The notes beneath the pieces are model-generated. The model did not search any database. It was given only the letters and a program-made list of their open reading frames with translations, and was not told the DNA's origin. Positions 61,849 to 64,000 of a stretch of DNA of 64,000 bases are shown here, piece by piece (the first letter of the stretch is position 1; each line of letters starts with the position of its first letter). The stretch is from contig JAMXLO010000103.1 of the NCBI GenBank assembly GCA_024280945.1, positions 1-64,000 of the forward strand. Reading direction: 5' to 3'. Position numbers and translations under genes: made by a program. Source of the DNA: Acetobacteraceae bacterium. GTDB lineage: Bacteria > Pseudomonadota > Alphaproteobacteria > Acetobacterales > Acetobacteraceae.

Positions 61849-62376
61849 CTAGACCTCGAAGACCGCCGCGTTGAATCGGCGCAAGCTGGTGAAGCCGGCG
61901 GCTGCGGCGACCTGGGGCATCGGCAGATCGGTAGTGTCGAGCAGACGTTTTACGCGCTGCACGCGCAGAGTCTTCCCTACCTGACTGGGGCTTGCTCCAA
62001 GGTGTTTGGTGAAAAGGCGCACGAGATGCCGCTCGCCAATCCCGAGCCTGCCGGCCAGCTCACCGACTTTCGCATTCGCGCCATCCAGCGCCCCGTTGCA
62101 GATCAGGCGCAGGCCTCGCGCGACCGTCGTGAGCGAGCCGTTCCAAGCCGGTGAGAATGGCGCGGTTTCCGGACGACAGCGCAGACAAGGACGAAATCCC
62201 GCGGCCTCGGCAGCGGCCGCCGAGGGGAAGAAGCGCACATTCCTTGATTGCGCCGGGCGCACCGGACACACCGGACGACAATAGACGCCGGTCGAGCGAA
62301 CACCGGAATAGAACAGCCCATCATAAGCCGGATCACGTGCCAACCTGGCACGGTCGCATTCGACGGCATCCAGCAT
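61849..62376 (-). CDS. Ada-like regulator, truncated after the AraC domain
   Basis: The 175 residues hold an Ada methyl-phosphotriester zinc domain (STGVYCRPVCPVR near residue 29 and GFRPCLRCRPE near 60, with four Cys ligands) and an AraC helix-turn-helix (ELAGRLGIGERHLVRLF near 105; VAAAAGFTSLRRFNA near 156). Homologues of this type usually continue into an AlkA 3-methyladenine glycosylase domain of about 200 residues. Here the chain ends at RRFNAAVFEV with TAG and no glycosylase sequence follows. It may sense methylation and act as a regulator only, or be a broken gene. GGAGG lies upstream of ATG 62376. Confidence 0.85.
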   Translation of the reverse strand: MLDAVECDRARLARDPAYDGLFYSGVRSTGVYCRPVCPVRPAQSRNVRFFPSAAAAEAAGFRPCLRCRPETAPFSPAWNGSLTTVARGLRLICNGALDGANAKVGELAGRLGIGERHLVRLFTKHLGASPSQVGKTLRVQRVKRLLDTTDLPMPQVAAAAGFTSLRRFNAAVFEV

Positions 62377-62532
62377 TTCGGTTCGTCCCTCCTGCACCTC
62401 ACCGGGGATGGAGTCCATTTTCGGCGAGCACGTGCGCGGTTCGCCGCGTTAAGGCTAGCGCGCTATCGCGGGAGTGGCGAGGATGCGGAAATCTCTGTGG
62501 GCCATCCGGCGGTGGATCGGACGCGCGGGCCG

Positions 62533-63165
62533 ATGACGATCACCACCTTTCGACCCTACGCCCGCGTCGATCTTGTGCAGCTCTTGTCGCGCCGTTCCTT
62601 CGCTACCCTGTCTGCGTCCTTCGCTCTCGGCATGTTTGCTCAGGTCGGCGCGGTTGCGCATATGGTCACACGTCTCGCTCCGGTTCTGGGCACGGTGGAA
62701 GCGGCTGCGGCATTGAGTGTAACCACAGCAAGCGCCGTTATCGGTCGAATATTGCTGGGCGCTGCACTCGGCGACGCGGATAGGCGCGTGGTCGCGGCAG
62801 CAAACTTTGCCATACAGGCATGACAGGCATGCGGCATGACATTGCTGGCGGTCGGCACGGCAGTGATCACGATCGTGCCGGGGTGTATTCTGTTCGGCCT
62901 GGGCGTCGGCAACCTGCTGACCCTTCCGCCCTTGATTGCCCAGCGCGAGTTCCCGCCTGAAACAATATCTCGCGTTGTGGCGCTGATCACTGCCGTCAAC
63001 CAGGCGGTCTTCGCGTTTGCACCGGCAGTCCTTGGCATTCTGCGAGACATATCCGGCTCGTACCTGGTCGCTTTTCTGGTCGCAGCCGCGGTTGAACTCG
63101 TCGCAGGTTGCGTGGTCATCCTTGGTCGCGGCATCGCACCTGCGGGAGAGTTGCCACGGGACTGA
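62533..63165 (+). pseudogene. MFS transporter pseudogene, 5'-truncated and with internal stop
   Basis: Reading from ATG 62533, TM7-like sequence (RRSFATLSASFALGMFAQ) begins soon after, so the first six membrane segments of an MFS carrier are missing. The frame hits TGA at 62821-62823 and continues in frame to 63165 (AVNQAVFAFAPAVLGILRDI, SGSYLVAFLVAAA). The stop lies in a 9-bp tandem duplication of ACAGGCATG (62814-62822, 62823-62831); with one copy the frame reads IQACGM with no stop. Two defects make function unlikely. Confidence 0.85.
62814..62831. repeat. 9-bp tandem duplication creating a stop codon
   Basis: ACAGGCATG occurs twice back to back. Being 9 bp it keeps the frame, but the junction spells TGA. 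A single copy would restore continuous MFS coding sequence. The event looks recent because the copies are identical. Confidence 0.9.
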
Positions 63166-63236
63166 CACGGTGCTGGTCCGGCGGTAAGGTCTGATGCAAG
63201 TCGCCATATCGCCCCGAAGCATACGGAGCCCCGTCC

Positions 63237-64000
63237 ATGACGATCGAATTCATAGGTATGATCCATCATCGGCATGCGTCGGAAATTCATCCGCCAGGGC
63301 CGCTGCTGTTCGACCGTGGCTATGTGCGGGAGTTTGCGCAGGCGGCGGAGACGGGTGGATTCGATCGCGTGCTGGTCGGCTATTTTTCGGACGGACCCGA
63401 TGGATTCCTGCTTGCCGCTGCGGCCGCGGCGCATACCGAGCGGTTGGGCTTCCTGGTCGCGCACCGACCGGGCTTCATCGCGCCGACGCTGGCGGCGCGC
63501 AAATTTGCGACGCTGGATCAGATCACCGGCGGGCGCGCGGCGATCCACGTGATCACCGGCGGCGACGATGCCGACCAGTTGCGCGATGGCGATACGCTGC
63601 CGAAGGACCAACGTTATGCGCGCACCGATGAGTACGTGCACATCCTGAAGCGCATTTGGACTGAAACGGGCACAGTGGACCACGCGGGTACGTATTACCG
63701 CTTCATCGGTGCCTCCACCGCCATGCGCTGCGTGCAGCAGCCGCGCATTCCGATCTATTTCGGCGGAGCGTCTGATGCAGCGATCGCAGTCGCAGGCAAA
63801 CATGCTGATGTCTATGCGCTGTGGGGCGAGACGCATGAGCAGGTGCGGGACCTGACGGCGCGGGTTCGGGCGGCGGCGGCCCGGCACGGACGCGAGGTGC
63901 GGTTCAGCCTGTCATTCCGCCCGATACTGGCCGCCACCGAAGATGCGGCCTGGGAACGCGCCGAACGGATCAAGCAGCAAATCATTGAACAGCGTGCCAA
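63237..64000 (+). CDS. Luciferase-like monooxygenase (SsuD-like), partial
   Basis: The gene begins at ATG 63237 and runs off the window after 254 codons. It has MTIEFIGMIHH, GGFDRVLVGYFSDGPD near residue 40, LVAHRPGFIAPTLAARKFATLD near 73-94 and RAAIHVITGGDDADQ near 100, typical of the SsuD alkanesulfonate-monooxygenase-like luciferase group. PIYFGGASDAAIAVAGKHADVYALWGE (near 175-201) fits too. The 3' end, and so the length and termination, are not visible. The substrate is unknown. It is the fourth luciferase-like gene in the window. Confidence 0.9.
   Translation, partial: MTIEFIGMIHHRHASEIHPPGPLLFDRGYVREFAQAAETGGFDRVLVGYFSDGPDGFLLAAAAAAHTERLGFLVAHRPGFIAPTLAARKFATLDQITGGRAAIHVITGGDDADQLRDGDTLPKDQRYARTDEYVHILKRIWTETGTVDHAGTYYRFIGASTAMRCVQQPRIPIYFGGASDAAIAVAGKHADVYALWGETHEQVRDLTARVRAAAARHGREVRFSLSFRPILAATEDAAWERAERIKQQIIEQRA

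Overview
The window is GC-rich chromosomal DNA from an alphaproteobacterium, most likely Rhodospirillales/Acetobacteraceae. The evidence is the gene order (division and cell-wall cluster running into lpxC-bamD-recN-ligA), a MurE with the DNPR signature of meso-diaminopimelate enzymes, an AapJQM-type amino-acid importer, and an FtsZ ending in the alphaproteobacterial DIPAFLRRQ peptide. The family assignment is inference; no rRNA is present to test it.

Positions 1-17900 hold the dcw cluster on the + strand: mraZ, rsmH, ftsL, ftsI, murE, murF, mraY, [murD missing], ftsW, murG, murC, murB, ddl, ftsQ, ftsA, ftsZ. Most junctions are ATGA/TGATG overlaps, so the cluster is translationally coupled. 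Upstream of mraZ are four NCCCA (TGGGN on the other strand) boxes at exact 10-bp spacing, the expected MraZ operator. Where murD normally lies there is only a 27-codon ORF coupled to both neighbours. Then come lpxC, bamD, recN and ligA (18018-23705), linking lipid A synthesis, outer-membrane assembly and DNA repair/replication.

Positions 23.7-40 kb are accessory: a flavoprotein oxidoreductase, a secreted amidohydrolase and a secreted alpha/beta hydrolase on the minus strand, an unknown protein, a PadR regulator with its own AT-rich promoter/operator, a dcp remnant, a 1195-residue double ABC exporter, a LysR regulator, small membrane and lipoproteins, two divergent luciferase-like monooxygenases, and a transglutaminase. 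Positions 39.1-43.9 kb carry a polyamine/spermidine-type importer (binding protein plus two permeases, no ATPase) divergent from an M81 metallopeptidase.

Positions 44-50.6 kb carry a DedA protein, a third luciferase-like enzyme, an ECF42-type sigma operon (DGPF protein, sigma factor, VOC protein, minigene, AHSA1 protein) with a recognisable ECF42-like promoter, a methyltransferase and a 4-oxalomesaconate hydratase-like amidohydrolase. Positions 50.6-58.4 kb are a surface-glycan block: hldE, a WYL-repeat protein, a 1521-residue GT2/GT9 fusion and cysQ. Positions 58.4-64 kb hold the aapJQM importer (again no ATPase), a C-terminally truncated Ada regulator, an MFS pseudogene interrupted by a 9-bp tandem duplication, and the start of a fourth luciferase-like enzyme.

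The most unusual theme is a dispersed palindromic repeat (CCCTCCC-CTCGC-GGGAGGG, with or without CCCCGGACTTGATCCGGGG) that sits inside coding sequence and is translated in frame: at both ends of murB, at the start of ligA, in the linker of the double ABC exporter and at the end of one luciferase-like gene. It also occurs as an inverted pair between two permease genes. It resembles in principle the in-frame palindromic elements of Rickettsia, and is the best candidate here for something new.
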